DNA of 64,000 bases. Source: Bartonella tamiae Th239. Lineage in GTDB: Bacteria > Pseudomonadota > Alphaproteobacteria > Rhizobiales > Rhizobiaceae. The translations under genes were made by a program, and so were the position numbers. Positions 38,883 through 48,501 of the stretch are shown one piece after another. The stretch's first letter is position 1, and each line of letters begins with the position of its first letter. The notes under the pieces were generated by a model. The model saw only the letters and a list, made by a program, of their open reading frames with translations, was not told where the DNA came from and made no database searches. The stretch lies in assembly GCF_000278275.1 (NCBI RefSeq), contig NZ_JH725147.1:100148-164147 (forward strand), read 5' to 3'.

Positions 38883-40358
38883 TTGAGACCTTTTTTAAAA
38901 ATTGGTTTGCGTGTTTTTGCGTTTATCGGTGTTTTTATCTGTCTTTCTGCTTGCCAACTCTTAGACTTTAATAAAGCAGATGGCGGATTAAAGCCATCAG
39001 GCGCGCCTATCACAATTGACAAAGTGGCAAAGGATGATGCCTTGGTTCAATTAAGTGCGCGCCAGCATCCACGCATTTTAAAAACTTATGGTGGTGAATA
39101 TAGCGATGCCAAACTTGAAAGAATGGTCGCAAAAATTGTTGGCAAATTAACCGCGGTTTCTGATAATCCTAACCAAACCTATCGCATTACCATTTTAAAC
39201 TCGCCAAATGTGAATGCCTTTGCCCTTCCTGGTGGTTATGTTTATGTCACAAGGGGTATGCTGGCATTAGCCAATGATTCTGCTGAAGTGGCTGCCGTTT
39301 TGGCACATGAGATGGCCCACGTAACGGCCAATCATGGTCTTTTGCGCCAGCAAGTTGAAAAAGAAGTTGAAATTACCAATCAAGTGGTCAGCGAAGTCTT
39401 AGGTGACCGTACTGTTGAACGTGAAGCCGCTATTCGTGGTAAATTGCGTCTTGCGCAATTTTCTCGCAATCAAGAATTACAGGCAGATGCTTTGGGTATT
39501 CAAACACTTGGACGTGCTGGATATGATCCTTTTTCTTCACCGCGTTTTTTACAAGCGATGGAAGCTTATGCTGATTATCGTAGTGTTTCAGGTGCAACCG
39601 ATGCCACCCTCGATTTTCTGGCAAGCCACCCAGCAACGCCGCAGCGCATTCGCTTGGCCAATTCACAAGCGCGCAAGGTTGGAGCGCCTGGCATTGGCAC
39701 AACAGATCGGGCTGATTTTCTTAAAGGCATCGATGGTATGATTTTCGGTGATACCCCAGAAGAGGGCTATATAAGAGGCAATCAATTTATCCATCCAAAA
39801 CTTGGCATTACTTTTTCTGTTCCACAAGGATTTACTATTGATAATTCGACAGATGCTGTGATGGCAAGCGGACCAGGCGATATTGCCATTCGTTTTGATG
39901 GTGTTGCGCGTCCAAATAAAATGTCTGCCACAGATTATATGAAAAGCGGCTGGGTCAGTGGCCTTGATAAAACTTCGATACAATCAAAAACCATTGATGG
40001 ATTGCAAGCAGCATCAGCACGCGCATCCAATGATAAATGGGATTTTGATGTTGTGGTCATCAACTTAAAAGATCGTGTTTATAGATTTTTAACTGCCGCA
40101 CCCAAAAATTCAAACGCTATAAGTGCCGTATCAAACGCCACGACACAAACATTTAAAGCCTTAAGTTCACGGCAAATCTCTTCCCTGAAACCTTTGCGCA
40201 TACATGTCGTCAGTGTTAAAGGAGGAGAAACCGTTTCATCAATGGCGGAACAGATGCAAGGAACAATGGATAAAGAAAAGCTTTTCCGCATTATTAATGC
40301 TCTTTCACCAACAGCGACACTTTCAGCAGGAAGCCGCGTTAAAATTATTTCTGAATAA
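38883..40358 (+). CDS. M48-family lipoprotein metalloprotease with C-terminal LysM-like domain
   Basis: 491 aa from a TTG at 38883 preceded by GAGGAT at good spacing, which gives a clean lipoprotein signal: MRPFLKIGLRVFAFIGVF then LSAC. An ATG at 38829 in the same frame would give a poor signal with a 26-residue polar head. Zinc-protease motif HEMAH about residue 140 with the third ligand further on (NQELQADALG). The C-terminal 55 residues (VKGGETVSSMAEQM...SAGSRVKIIS) look like a LysM domain. Resembles BepA/YfgC-type periplasmic quality-control proteases of the outer membrane. Confidence 0.88.
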   Translation: MRPFLKIGLRVFAFIGVFICLSACQLLDFNKADGGLKPSGAPITIDKVAKDDALVQLSARQHPRILKTYGGEYSDAKLERMVAKIVGKLTAVSDNPNQTYRITILNSPNVNAFALPGGYVYVTRGMLALANDSAEVAAVLAHEMAHVTANHGLLRQQVEKEVEITNQVVSEVLGDRTVEREAAIRGKLRLAQFSRNQELQADALGIQTLGRAGYDPFSSPRFLQAMEAYADYRSVSGATDATLDFLASHPATPQRIRLANSQARKVGAPGIGTTDRADFLKGIDGMIFGDTPEEGYIRGNQFIHPKLGITFSVPQGFTIDNSTDAVMASGPGDIAIRFDGVARPNKMSATDYMKSGWVSGLDKTSIQSKTIDGLQAASARASNDKWDFDVVVINLKDRVYRFLTAAPKNSNAISAVSNATTQTFKALSSRQISSLKPLRIHVVSVKGGETVSSMAEQMQGTMDKEKLFRIINALSPTATLSAGSRVKIISE

Positions 40359-40503
40359 TAGCATCATTTAAAATATTTTATCATTTACAGACTTTATTTG
40401 CATAAGATGCTTATCAATATATGCATAAGCATAATAGGGTGAATGGGAATTGGCAGTCTTTTGCACCATTGGTAAAATCGCCTATGGCTTTAAGCAGAAT
40501 TTG

Positions 40504-41454
40504 CTAATATGCCCAATGTGGATTGGCTGTAAAAGATATTGTCAACCAGCGATCAGGTCCAGCATCACCAATCAATGCTCCAATTTCCTCACGTATTTTA
40601 TCAAGATCTTCAATCGACTTAAGAGGAAAATTTTCAGGTAAAATAAGATGAATTTCAATTGTTGTCGAACGGCCGACTTTGGCTAAATAATTCTGAGAAT
40701 CAACAAAGCCATATTTTTCTACGATAGAATCGACAACACGATTAACATGGTGATCCAAAGAAGCCGGTGTAATCATTAAGATTTCACGAAACGCTTTCAA
40801 AACGGTTTTGAGGGGTATCGGTATCATCACAAGGGCGATAAGAGCCAATACACTTGGGTCAATAAAAGGTAAAAGCCAGCTATAAGAGGTGCCTTCAATA
40901 AAAAAGGCAAAGATAAAAGCAAATAAAAGTGCCAAGCTAATTGCGCCCGATACAATCCAACTTTTCACATCAATAGCAATAAAGGCTGAACGGATCGTTC
41001 TATTTTTATAAGCTTCAAAAATCGCCATTCCAAAACACAGGCACACACCAAATATTGTAAACCATAAAGCCGCACCGAAATCAGGAGTATGGCCACCTCG
41101 AAGAAGTGTGCTAATGGCTTCAAAAAGGCCGTAAAAAACGGCAATCATTAACGATAAACCATTAATGGCTAAAAGTATTGGCTCAAAGTGCCAAAAACCG
41201 TTTTGAAAACGTTCAGTAAATTTAGGAGCTTTGCGCTTTTGTCGATTAACGTCAATAAATATAAGACGCGCAACTGCCAATGCAGCAATGCTAAAAAGAC
41301 AATCAACTGCAGAATACATTCCATCAAAAATAATGGAAGAAGATCCAGAAAAAATTCCAATAGAAATGGCGCTTATTGCCAATAATAATGTTGATGCAAT
41401 AGAATACTGAAGTAAGCGTTGCTCTTCACGCGCTTGTTGATCATAAAGTTGCAA
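40504..41454 (-). CDS. Cation diffusion facilitator family transporter
   Basis: 316 aa CDF efflux transporter for divalent metals. The family signature SSSIIFDGMYSAVDCLFSIAAL is near residues 37-58, six hydrophobic segments follow, and a cytoplasmic C-terminal domain of about 85 residues carries VNRVVDSIVEKYGF. The HisAsp metal-site pattern is not the textbook ZitB form, so the metal cannot be named. The start is TTG at 41454, with AAGGAG six bases upstream. Downstream of rpoH2 on the same strand. Confidence 0.88.
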   Translation of the reverse strand: MQLYDQQAREEQRLLQYSIASTLLLAISAISIGIFSGSSSIIFDGMYSAVDCLFSIAALAVARLIFIDVNRQKRKAPKFTERFQNGFWHFEPILLAINGLSLMIAVFYGLFEAISTLLRGGHTPDFGAALWFTIFGVCLCFGMAIFEAYKNRTIRSAFIAIDVKSWIVSGAISLALLFAFIFAFFIEGTSYSWLLPFIDPSVLALIALVMIPIPLKTVLKAFREILMITPASLDHHVNRVVDSIVEKYGFVDSQNYLAKVGRSTTIEIHLILPENFPLKSIEDLDKIREEIGALIGDAGPDRWLTISFTANPHWAY

Positions 41455-41520
41455 TTTAAACTCCTTAAGTGCTACCTTATAAAGGAATTTAAATATTAAG
41501 AAAACTCTTCATAAAAAATT

Positions 41521-42435
41521 TTAAGACATTTCATATGCGCCTATTGTATTAGAGTTTAAAAGGGCGCGTCTTAACTTTTGCAATGCACGCGCTTCTATTT
41601 GTCTTACTCTTTCTTTTGATATGCCCATCATAGCACCCACGGCTTCTAATGTTGCCCCTTTTTCATCCAGTCTTCTTATCCGAATAATTTGTATTTCTCT
41701 TTCATTTAAGTTTGTTAACGCTTCCTGCAACCATTGCGCACGGCGTTCACCATCAATTTCGCGTTCAACCAAGGCATCTTGCAAAGGCGCATCATCAACT
41801 AATGTGTCCATTTTTGAACCAGAGTTTTCATCATCATTGACCAAAGGTGTATTGAGAGAATGATCAAAACTGGAAAAACGAAAATCCATTGTTTCAACAT
41901 CAGTAGTGGAAACACCCAATTTTTGTGAAATCATTTGATAAAGCTCTTCTTTAGTCAATTGACTATTGTCTTGAGCTAATTTTGAACGCAAACGGCGAAG
42001 ATTAAAAAAAAGTGCTTTTTGGGCTGAACTTGTTCCGCCACGAACAATAGACCAATTGCGCAAGATATAATCTTGTATCGATGCCCGAATCCACCATGTT
42101 GCATAGGTTGAAAAGCGTACATCACGATCTGGTTCAAACCGTGATGCAGCTTCAAGCAGGCCTACATAACCTTCCTGAACAAGATCTGCAAAAGGAAGTT
42201 TAAAATATTTAAAACGTCCAGCGACAGAAATAACAAGCCGCATATGTGCGGTCGCTATTTGATGCATTGCTTCACTATCGCCTTTTTCTTTCCATCGGCA
42301 TGCGAGCGCATGTTCATCTTCTCTTTCAAGATAAGGCGCTTTTATTGCAGAACGCATCATATGAAGATTTAATGTATTATCGACACCCTTATAGGACTTA
42401 GTGGTGACATCCACTGAAGAGGAAAGGTTGTTCAT
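41521..42435 (-). CDS. rpoH: RNA polymerase sigma factor RpoH2
   Basis: 304 aa sigma-32-type factor. The RpoH box QKALFFNLRRLR follows region 2.4 (STYATWWIRASIQDYILRNWSIV), and region 4 has the helix-turn-helix ATLEAVGAMMGISKERVRQIEARAL. The N-terminus (MRSAIKAPYLEREDEHALACRWK) is of the RpoH2 subtype that many Rhizobiales carry beside RpoH1. In Sinorhizobium rpoH2 is transcribed by the general-stress sigma RpoE2; a matching promoter lies upstream here. Confidence 0.92.
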   Translation of the reverse strand: MNNLSSSVDVTTKSYKGVDNTLNLHMMRSAIKAPYLEREDEHALACRWKEKGDSEAMHQIATAHMRLVISVAGRFKYFKLPFADLVQEGYVGLLEAASRFEPDRDVRFSTYATWWIRASIQDYILRNWSIVRGGTSSAQKALFFNLRRLRSKLAQDNSQLTKEELYQMISQKLGVSTTDVETMDFRFSSFDHSLNTPLVNDDENSGSKMDTLVDDAPLQDALVEREIDGERRAQWLQEALTNLNEREIQIIRIRRLDEKGATLEAVGAMMGISKERVRQIEARALQKLRRALLNSNTIGAYEMS

Positions 42436-42488
42436 TATGACCCCTTTATTCTCAATTACTTTAAATGGACTAGTTTACACGTCTACTT

Positions 42489-42513
42489 AACGAACGAATC
42501 ATGTGTTCGTTCC
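42489..42513 (-). promoter_or_regulatory. EcfG/RpoE2-type promoter upstream of rpoH2
   Basis: On the minus strand GGAAC (42513-42509), 16 bases, then CGTT (42492-42489), matching the alphaproteobacterial general-stress consensus GGAAC-N16/17-CGTT (also written GGAAC-N18-TT). It ends 54 bases before the rpoH2 ATG. No transcript start is known here. Confidence 0.7.
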
Positions 42514-42695
42514 ATAAAACTTATACTAGAAACATTACAACTTAAAATTTTAAATACAGGCAATACACGAAATTGTTATAAAATCTTGAGAATAAAGACA
42601 AAATGAATACACATCATAATAAGATGACAAAATATCTTTGAAACAAAAAAAGGCAAAAAAGCAACATTTAAACTCCAAATGACAACAATATAAGT
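42514..42695. other. Gene-free, possible small RNA body
   Basis: Divergent side of the rpoH2 promoter, leading to a strong plus-strand terminator. No gene; only a 12-codon frame (42603) is present. Confidence 0.3.
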
Positions 42696-42741
42696 ACAGT
42701 CATTCTTATTGTGGCAAACAATTATAATGACTGTTTTTTTG
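42696..42741 (+). terminator. Orphan plus-strand terminator
   Basis: ACAGTCATT (42696-42704) and AATGACTGT (42726-42734) with an inner ATTGT/ACAAT stem, followed by seven U bases. There is no plus-strand gene upstream within 2 kb, so it probably ends a small or remnant transcript. Confidence 0.75.
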
Positions 42742-43660
42742 AAGAGATGATGATAAAGTAATATGATTTTAACTGATCACTTATTGTACTTGATTTTCAA
42801 AATCATCCATAAAGAATTTTTGAAAAAACCTTATTTTCTCAAAGAAAGTTGTGATGAAAACCATAAGATCTTTCGCTGCACACGATAACTGCGATAAGAA
42901 ATACTTTATTGAAAGCAAAATTTTTCTTTTAAAGACTTAAGCGCATAAAACCTCGTTTTTTAAGCAATCATCACTTAAAATGAAATGTTTTTACGAATAA
43001 ACACACCTTTATGCATTCATTCGTTTGTCAGGGATTAAAATGCCTATTGGAAATGATTGTTATTAAGCGCTCATTTTTTTTAAGCGCTATTGTGACTTCT
43101 TTTGTCTTTTCTATTAAGGGTATAAATCTAGGCTAAAGGTCTATTCATTATGTTCAACAAGTATGAGACTGAAAAATATAAGAACATTTTGTTGACAGCG
43201 AAAAAAAAGCGCAAAGTGAAAGCATAGTTTCAAAATGGTTCAACAAAATTATTAAGAATAACTTTCCATATCCTGAGGGTATAAAAACCGCTTAAATCTT
43301 TTTTGTCAAAATCTAATAAAGAGACATATTCTCCGATTTTTACTTTTTTTCTTGTCTTTTTTGCTATTTTATTTATTGCTGTTGATTATATCATTTCAAT
43401 AAAGTGGTCATAAGCCTAAATCTCGCATCGCTTAAACACACTGAAACTTCTAAATGAGACTTTAAAAAAATAATCCGTCGTCATGGCATTCATACGATTG
43501 AAAACAGTCTCATATTTTTGTTTTCAAAAAAGATGAAGGATTATGCATAAAAAGATTTTATGTAAATACCACTCAATATTCATCACTTTCATACAAGATT
43601 ATACATGATCTGTTCATCTCTCATCATGATCAAACATCATAAAGAAAGTGCATTATATAA
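42742..43660. other. Gene-free stretch between rpoH2 and carD
   Basis: About 920 AT-rich bases with no supported gene. A 25-codon ATG frame (43150-43227) and a 37-codon open run ending at 43295 lie here; neither has a ribosome-binding site, though the latter reads like protein (KWFNKIIKNNFPYPEG) and could be a gene relic. Confidence 0.45.
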
Positions 43661-43686
43661 AAAACCCCACCATATGGCAGGGTTTT
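43661..43686 (-). terminator. Terminator after carD
   Basis: AAAACCC (43661-43667) and GGGTTTT (43680-43686) around an inner CCATATGG palindrome, 85 bases beyond the carD stop. Confidence 0.7.
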
Positions 43687-43771
43687 AAATAAAACAAACA
43701 GCGACAAATGAATTAATTTGGAAGCTTCATGTCATGGTGACAAGAGGATTCATATACAAAATGATGACTCT

Positions 43772-44359
43772 TTAAGCCGCTTCAACTTCTCCATCTTCAG
43801 AATCAGCTTCAACATCACTATCCGCTTTGCTTGCTCTTTTAGGACTTTTAGCAAGATTAATTTCGATTGAACGCACGGCTTCTGTTTCAGAAATTTTATT
43901 CACAACAGCAATTTCACGTGCCATACGCTCAAGGGCGGCTTCATAAAGTTGTCTTTCCGAATAAGATTGCTCTGGCTGATTATCGGCACGAAAAAGATCA
44001 CGCACAACTTCTGCAATGGATATCAAATCACCTGAATTGATTTTTGCATCATATTCTTGAGCACGTCTTGACCACATTGTCCGCTTAATACGCGCACGTC
44101 CTTGCAAAACCTTTAGCGCTCGGTCAACAAAATCTGTTTCTGATAATTTGCGCATACCAATGGAAATTGCTTTTGCCACAGGAACTTTGACATGCATTTT
44201 ATCTTTTTCAAAATGAATGACAAACAATTCCAGTTTGTGTCCTGCCACTTCCTGATCTTCAATAGCAATTATTTGACCAACGCCATGAGCAGGATAGACG
44301 ATATATTCTGAAGCTTTAAATCCTTGACGAACGGAGGATTTTTTTTGCTGGGATGACAT
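43772..44359 (-). CDS. carD: CarD family transcriptional regulator
   Basis: 195 aa from ATG 44359, preceded by GGAGTAAG. The N-terminal RNA-polymerase-interacting domain (ASEYIVYPAHGVGQIIAIE, then HVKVPVAKA) is followed by a helical DNA-binding part with RIKRTMWSRRAQEYDAKINSGDL, and an acidic tail of about 20 residues. CarD proteins bind the beta subunit and stabilise open promoter complexes. It lies between fdxA and rpoH2 on one strand, a conserved rhizobial block. Confidence 0.92.
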   Translation of the reverse strand: MSSQQKKSSVRQGFKASEYIVYPAHGVGQIIAIEDQEVAGHKLELFVIHFEKDKMHVKVPVAKAISIGMRKLSETDFVDRALKVLQGRARIKRTMWSRRAQEYDAKINSGDLISIAEVVRDLFRADNQPEQSYSERQLYEAALERMAREIAVVNKISETEAVRSIEINLAKSPKRASKADSDVEADSEDGEVEAA

Positions 44360-44704
44360 ATTTTTTCTTACTCCCTCTGTATCCAAGACCAAAAAGGCGG
44401 TGGACACGGATTAAAAACGCGAAATGGGCGCACCCTATGATAGTAGATATTTTTAAAGCAGCGTTTATAAGAAAGGACCAGGCGTTTAAAATGTTTGCAC
44501 CACAACCATCAAAACGACCTTACTCGTCCGCAAATATATTGCTGCACACATTAAAAAATGGCGCAAAAAAAACATGCAAGATGAGCACACCTTTCCAGAG
44601 ATAAAACCAACTTAGGAAAACATCCAGCTACCAGCTGAATTTTTGAAACATATCATAAAAAACCAAAGAAATCAACAACAAGCCACTTACGACTGATATG
44701 CATT
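44360..44704. other. Intergenic, carD leader
   Basis: About 345 bases between fdxA and carD on the minus strand. Presumed carD promoter and leader; no clear element recognised. Confidence 0.4.
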
Positions 44705-45046
44705 TTATTGATCGCCGCTTCCAGGTTCTGAGGAAAAATATTTTTCTAACTTATCAGGGACGCCATCCATTTCTGTGGCTTCAGGTAATTGATCTTTTTT
44801 AACTGTTATATTTGGCCATTTTGATGCATAATCTAAATTGAGCTCAAGCCATTTTTCAAGACCCGGCTCTGTATCTGGTTTAATCGCTTCAGCTGGACAT
44901 TCTGGTTCACACACACCACAATCAATACACTCATCAGGATGAATAACGAGCATATTTTCGCCTTCATAAAAACAATCAACAGGGCACACTTCGACACAGT
45001 CAGTATATTTGCAGCGAATGCAATTGTCGGTCACAACATAGGTCAT
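44705..45046 (-). CDS. fdxA: Seven-iron ferredoxin FdxA
   Basis: 113 aa 3Fe-4S/4Fe-4S ferredoxin. Cysteine clusters [18 protein letters not shown] and [15 protein letters not shown] are complete; the long acidic C-terminus is typical of FdxA. ATG 45046 begins [16 protein letters not shown]. Redox partner unknown. Follows the S4-domain gene. Confidence 0.96.
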   Translation of the reverse strand: MTYVVTDNCIRCKYTDCVEVCPVDCFYEGENMLVIHPDECIDCGVCEPECPAEAIKPDTEPGLEKWLELNLDYASKWPNITVKKDQLPEATEMDGVPDKLEKYFSSEPGSGDQ

Positions 45047-45180
45047 TTTCAAATCTCCAGTGTTCACGTCAAGCGCATTCCGACAAAAGCCTGTCACACT
45101 TTTTAACGGATACGTTTTGATAACAAAATTGAATTAGCGTTTTTATAACGCTGTTTCAAGTCCACAATAAGAGCCAATTG

Positions 45181-45570
45181 TCATATATCTTGTCGACGGA
45201 AATGATCCAACTGACGCCGATCGCGTTTCGTTGGTCGCCCTTTTATGTAAAAATGAGAAGGCGTAATACTTTTTTGTATTTCAGATGATTTTAATTTGGG
45301 TGTTTGATCTTCATAAAGTGCTTGTGCCTCACTTGCAGGGCCACGACGGTTTCCCAAGTCACAAATTTTATAAATGATAATGCCTCGCTCAAGCGTGATT
45401 GTTAATATATCGCCGAATTTTATAGAAAAAGCAGGTTTGGTAATTTTTTCACGATTCACCCGCACTTTTCCAGATGATACAAAACGAGCAGCAAGACTGC
45501 GTGTTTTTAAAACACGTGCAAAAAACAGCCATTTATCCAATCGCTGTCTTTTGTCCAATGTTTCACTCAT
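45181..45570 (-). CDS. S4-domain RNA-binding protein (Hsp15/HslR-like)
   Basis: 129 aa; the S4 fold is at residues 8-60 (RLDKWLFFARVLKTRSLAARFVSSGKVRVNRE), as in Hsp15, which binds stalled 50S-tRNA complexes. The basic C-terminus is typical of this family. ATG 45570. It follows the helicase gene after 27 bases and precedes fdxA, forming a helicase-S4-fdxA run. Confidence 0.88.
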   Translation of the reverse strand: MSETLDKRQRLDKWLFFARVLKTRSLAARFVSSGKVRVNREKITKPAFSIKFGDILTITLERGIIIYKICDLGNRRGPASEAQALYEDQTPKLKSSEIQKSITPSHFYIKGRPTKRDRRQLDHFRRQDI

Positions 45571-45597
45571 AAAAAACCTCAAAACAAAACATGAAAA

Positions 45598-48501
45598 CTA
45601 TCTTTTCATCTGCTCGCGCAAAGCGGCAAGTTTTGCAAAAGGAGAATCAGGATCCAAAGGTTTTTGTGCTGATTTAGGCTTTTTATGATGAAATCCTGTT
45701 TCATTTTTTGCCGCTTTATTGAAGCGAGGCTTCTTATTATTATCATCGCCCTTTTTAAAGGTGTTTGGGTGCTTATGTGCTGATTGATCGGCTTTTTTCT
45801 TCTGCGTTGCTTGATAAGGTTTTGCAGCACGCGCTTCATGACGCCCCTGATAGCGCCATAATGTAACAGGTTTTGCCTCTTCATTTTTATTTTTTGAAGA
45901 AAAGAAAGGACCAATCGGCTCGGCGGCAGGAACCTCTTGCACCATTTTTGATGACAGATCGTTCCAATAAGATCCCACAGGCTCAGCCATTGGTAAAGAA
46001 GATGAGGGGATTGGTGTTGTACGACTTTTTTCTAAAAGTGCTTTTTCGAGACTTACCGTATCGCTCACATGCGCACGATATCCTAGGCTTTTTAATATTT
46101 CTTCCATATCATCAGGCGTTGCTCCAAGAATAGAAAGCATTGCTGGCGTAACATAAAATTGTTTTCCATCAAAAGCCCCATCGGGTCGTGGTTGCATGCC
46201 CACTTTCCAACTCAATGCGGGTCTTATCAAATCAGCCAAACGCTCTAAAATATCTATACGCACAGCACGGCGGCCTAAAATGCGATAACCTGCAAGATGA
46301 TAAAAAACAGGAGTATATGTCGGCTCAATCACAACCGATGTGCGTCCAGCAGACAAAACAGGCAACACATCACCATATCCCGGCAAATCACGTCCATCAT
46401 TTTTCAACGCCCATAGCAACGTTAAAGCTTGCGCAGGAGCAGGCTTTAACATCATGGGTAAAAAAATATGAAACGCGCCAAAACGCACACCAAGACGCCG
46501 CAAGGCAGCTCGCGATATTTGATCTAAAGATTTCACGTCTTGAGCAACATCACGCCTGGGTAAAACACCAAATTTTTCAACCAATTGAAATGCCAAACCG
46601 CGCGTGACCCCCACCAAAGCATCCGCCTCTATAAGATCAAAAAGTGGCTTTAAAGCTGTTTCAAAATGATACCGCACAAACCGCTCAATACGTTGACTCA
46701 CCTGATCACGCATCGCCCCGTTTAAATGTTCATCTGCCAGCAAGACTGCTCGCGGTTTTAAAACATCGTCCGTTGCAGCAAGACTGGCGATAGGTTGTCC
46801 AATCCAACGCACCACTCCATCTGACCCAATTGCCAAGTCACCATTGGGGGAAGCTTTCAAACGCTCTGCTCTTTTTTCAAACTCTGTGGTCAACACTTGT
46901 GCCGCAGCAGCTTTCAATGCACGCGCATCGCTCCCCTCGCCCCCGACATCCGCAATAAATCGAAAACCGTCGAGTTTACCAACATGATGTCCTTCAACAA
47001 GAACATTACCATTTTCAAGAATTTCGGCATCCATCATTACATTCTCTCTTAGCCGTCTCATAAGTACACTTGTTCTGCGGTCTACAAATCGTTTCGTCAA
47101 CCTCTCATGCAGTGCATCTGACAATCTATCTTCAATTTCTCGCGTCTTTTCTTGCCAGTGTTGCGGATCGGCAAGCCATCCGGGACGATGTGAGACAAAA
47201 GTCCATGTCCTGATTTGTGCAATACGATGTGATAATGTGTCAATATTTCCATCAATCCGATCCGCTCGAGAAATTTGCTCTGCCATATAATTTTCATTCA
47301 CTGCACCCTTCTTTACCAAATCATGATAGATGGTTGCAATAATATCTGCATGTTGTGCAGGGGCAATTTTACGATAATCAGGAAGAGCGCACACATCCCA
47401 CAAAAGAGCAATACGCTCACGGCTTTGTGCAAGACGCAAAATATCATAGTCATGCGTTAAAAAATCCAGCGCCTGAACATCAACACTTGGCAATGCTTTT
47501 ACCAAACCTTCAAGAGGCGCCGCCATATCTAAAGACCGCTTCAAAGCATCAATGGAAGAAAAATCATAATGTGCATTGCGCCATTGCATCACTTTTACTG
47601 GATGAAAATGATGGGCTTCAATACGCTCGACAAGATCCTCTTCAAGAGGCGGCACCCTTCCTGTGACACCAAATGTTCCATCACGCATATAACGGCCTGC
47701 ACGACCTGCAATTTGTCCCATTTCTGCGGGTTTTAAATCACGAAACTGGTAGCCATCGAATTTGCGTGTTTGCGCAAAAGCAACATGATCGACATCAAGG
47801 TTAAGTCCCATGCCAATCGCATCGCTTGCAACAAGATAATCAACATCACCTGATTGATAAAGTGCCACTTGCGCATTTCGCGTACGCGGTGAAAGAGCCC
47901 CCATAACAACGGCTGCCCCTCCGCGCTGACGCTTAATAAATTCAGCAATTGAGTAAACCTCCTCAGATGAAAAAGCCACAATAGCGCTGCGGCTTGGAAG
48001 CCTTGTGATCTTTTTAGACCCTGTATAAAATAAATGCGAAAAACGCGGCCGCGTGACAATCGTAAGGCCAGGCAACAGCTTTTGCAAAATGCCCTGCATT
48101 GTAGCGGCACCCAAAAGCATGGTCTCATGCTGCCCACGCAAATGCAAAATGCGATCTGTGAAAATATGTCCGCGTTCTAAATCATCAGAAAGCTGCACTT
48201 CATCAATCGCAACAAAAGATGCTTTTGTTTCGCGAGGCAAAGCTTCCACTGTACAAACAGAATAACGCGCATTAGGGGGGATTATTTTTTCTTCACCAGT
48301 CACCAAAGAGACTCGATGAGCGCCAATTTTTTCACATATGCGTTGATAAACTTCACGGGCAAGTAGCCTTAAAGGCAACCCAATAAGTCCGCTATCATAA
48401 GCTAACATACGTTCTATTGCGAGATGTGTTTTACCTGTATTAGTCGGGCCTAAAACCGCTGTCACATCACGCCCCGAAACATTCATGGGGGCTTTCGCCA
48501 T
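45598..48501 (-). CDS. SUV3-like DEAD-related helicase
   Basis: 967 aa superfamily 2 helicase like mitochondrial RNA helicase SUV3. Motif I GPTNTGKTH at residues 17-25, motif II VAIDEVQL, later AIGMGLNLDVDHVAF and motif VI MGQIAGRAGRYMRDG. A SUV3-type C-terminal region follows, then a basic low-complexity tail (about 860-967) rich in Lys, Asn and His-Lys. ATG 48501. Probably acts on RNA; in Rhizobiales it heads the S4-fdxA-carD series. Confidence 0.85.
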   Translation of the reverse strand: MAKAPMNVSGRDVTAVLGPTNTGKTHLAIERMLAYDSGLIGLPLRLLAREVYQRICEKIGAHRVSLVTGEEKIIPPNARYSVCTVEALPRETKASFVAIDEVQLSDDLERGHIFTDRILHLRGQHETMLLGAATMQGILQKLLPGLTIVTRPRFSHLFYTGSKKITRLPSRSAIVAFSSEEVYSIAEFIKRQRGGAAVVMGALSPRTRNAQVALYQSGDVDYLVASDAIGMGLNLDVDHVAFAQTRKFDGYQFRDLKPAEMGQIAGRAGRYMRDGTFGVTGRVPPLEEDLVERIEAHHFHPVKVMQWRNAHYDFSSIDALKRSLDMAAPLEGLVKALPSVDVQALDFLTHDYDILRLAQSRERIALLWDVCALPDYRKIAPAQHADIIATIYHDLVKKGAVNENYMAEQISRADRIDGNIDTLSHRIAQIRTWTFVSHRPGWLADPQHWQEKTREIEDRLSDALHERLTKRFVDRRTSVLMRRLRENVMMDAEILENGNVLVEGHHVGKLDGFRFIADVGGEGSDARALKAAAAQVLTTEFEKRAERLKASPNGDLAIGSDGVVRWIGQPIASLAATDDVLKPRAVLLADEHLNGAMRDQVSQRIERFVRYHFETALKPLFDLIEADALVGVTRGLAFQLVEKFGVLPRRDVAQDVKSLDQISRAALRRLGVRFGAFHIFLPMMLKPAPAQALTLLWALKNDGRDLPGYGDVLPVLSAGRTSVVIEPTYTPVFYHLAGYRILGRRAVRIDILERLADLIRPALSWKVGMQPRPDGAFDGKQFYVTPAMLSILGATPDDMEEILKSLGYRAHVSDTVSLEKALLEKSRTTPIPSSSLPMAEPVGSYWNDLSSKMVQEVPAAEPIGPFFSSKNKNEEAKPVTLWRYQGRHEARAAKPYQATQKKKADQSAHKHPNTFKKGDDNNKKPRFNKAAKNETGFHHKKPKSAQKPLDPDSPFAKLAALREQMKR

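Noticed and set aside
42603..42641. 12-codon frame before the orphan terminator, as a possible attenuator leader peptide
   Set aside because: There is no plus-strand gene downstream to be regulated.
43150..43227. 25-codon ATG frame containing KKKRKV, which resembles a eukaryotic nuclear localisation signal
   Set aside because: No ribosome-binding site, very short, AT-rich lysine codons make such runs likely by chance.
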